Source of the DNA: Sedimentisphaerales bacterium
Lineage (GTDB): Bacteria; Planctomycetota; Phycisphaerae; Sedimentisphaerales; Anaerobacaceae
Reading direction: 5' to 3'
DNA: 32,301 bases
NCBI GenBank assembly: GCA_016927855.1
Contig: JAFGLV010000086.1
Coordinates: 1 to 32,301, forward strand
Each line of letters opens with the position of its first letter. The stretch's first letter is position 1. Positions 31,779-32,301 of this stretch are shown here, piece by piece. The notes under the pieces are model-generated. The model saw nothing but the letters and a program-made list of their open reading frames with translations, was not told the origin of the DNA and ran no database searches. A program made the translations under genes and the position numbers.

Positions 31779-32118
31779 GCGCCGGCGCGTAAGAATATCA
31801 TGGTACTTGTGTGGCATCCTCAAGGCGTAGCCTTGGGGACGGCCGGCGTGGTTTCAGGCTCCGTATCCGGCGTCGCCGCCGGCCAGATCGGGACTTGCGT
31901 ATGTCCCGACGCCGGCTGTCGGACATTCGTCTCCGCTCTCAGATCGCCCACCGCAAGCACCACACAGAGAGCACCGACCAACGACTTCGTCTTAACCTCG
32001 ATCAGCTATAGTCAGTGAATCCTGTCGTTAGTGGCTCGAATGGCGATGCGCACGATGCCGAACGCGAGGGGTAAGCCGACCGCTTTCGCGGGTCCGCTTA
32101 ATCGCTTTGTTCCGATTT
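31779..32118. other. Intergenic region after the PEP-synthase-like gene
   Basis: I see no convincing gene in this 340-bp stretch; short plus-strand open frames have no ribosome-binding site or family signal. A hairpin TCGGGAC-TTGCGTAT-GTCCCGA (31888-31909), with outer CCGGC/GCCGG pairing, could end transcription of the upstream gene. It has no T-tract. Confidence 0.35.
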
Positions 32119-32301
32119 CTATTGTCTCCTCCATCGTTCCACGATTGGGATTCCGTTGGAAGCCCAGTACTTCTGACCGTCCTCTTCGGCGATAACCATA
32201 TTGTTGTTCCAAAGCAGTGAACTTTCGCAGTTTTTGAAGGGGTAATGTGGATGTGGTATCAAGAGAAGCATACCAACCTTCCGATGGGTGTTTTGGCAGA
32301 C
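32119..32301 (-). CDS. Possible 3' end of a gene running off the right edge
   Basis: On the minus strand a frame is open from the window edge for 60 codons to a TAG at 32121-32119, ending NGIPIVERWRRQ. Its residue mix looks protein-like, and the DNA here is more AT-rich than elsewhere. No family is recognised, the start is outside the window, and it could be chance. Confidence 0.3.
   Translation of the reverse strand, partial: VCQNTHRKVGMLLLIPHPHYPFKNCESSLLWNNNMVIAEEDGQKYWASNGIPIVERWRRQ

Noticed and set aside
31800..32018. Small plus-strand open frame after the PEP-synthase-like gene
   Set aside because: No ribosome-binding site, no recognisable motif, and a Ser/Thr/Ala-rich composition typical of chance frames in GC-rich DNA.

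Overview
This window looks like a chromosomal segment of a Gram-negative, polysaccharide-degrading bacterium. Outer-membrane TonB-dependent receptors, lipoproteins and Sec signal peptides support the Gram-negative call. The high GC content, the many secreted glycoside hydrolases, a fused membrane/spermidine-synthase-like protein and a secreted PEP-synthase-like protein carrying lamin-tail sequence suggest Planctomycetota, possibly the Phycisphaerae/Sedimentisphaerales side. That placement is inference from gene content; no rRNA or other marker gene is present.

Layout. Positions 1-2447 hold the 3' part of a membrane/spermidine-synthase-like gene and a small GGQ release-factor-like gene. Positions 2661-7506 hold a TonB-dependent receptor, a secreted GH27 enzyme ending at a clear terminator, and a secreted dienelactone-hydrolase-like protein. 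A convergent gene (9423-7519, minus) encodes a secreted protein of unknown family with a likely TIM barrel. Divergent from it is a compact glycan operon on the plus strand: a PA14-containing GH31 alpha-xylosidase lipoprotein, a cytosolic GH94 cellobiose phosphorylase and a secreted GH9 glucanase (9667-17635). The minus strand then carries a GPH-family sugar symporter with a GH112 phosphorylase, followed by an unrecognised membrane protein (22422-17736). Next comes a second TonB receptor, paralogous to the first, coupled to a YfiR-family periplasmic protein (25472-22762). The right part has a Dabb-domain lipoprotein, rsmD, a CCA-adding enzyme/poly(A) polymerase family gene, and a large secreted PEP-synthase-like protein (28413-31778). 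The last 500 bases hold no clear complete gene.

How the genes may work together. GH9 would cut a beta-1,4-glucan backbone, GH31 would remove alpha-xylosyl branches, and GH94 would phosphorolyse cellobiose to glucose 1-phosphate plus glucose. This fits xyloglucan or a similar decorated glucan. The MFS/GH112 pair looks like a second phosphorolytic route, for a beta-galactosyl disaccharide. Two of the three disaccharide-handling steps are therefore ATP-saving phosphorolysis inside the cell.

Most unusual points. (1) A 90-bp palindromic element sits in frame inside the GH94 gene, flanked by imperfect 13-bp direct repeats. (2) A lamin-tail domain appears with its two halves in swapped order, inserted inside the ATP-grasp region of the secreted PEP-synthase-like protein. 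(3) Two further palindromic repeat elements lie in promoter/leader regions. (4) The secreted protein at 9423-7519 may be an unclassified hydrolase.
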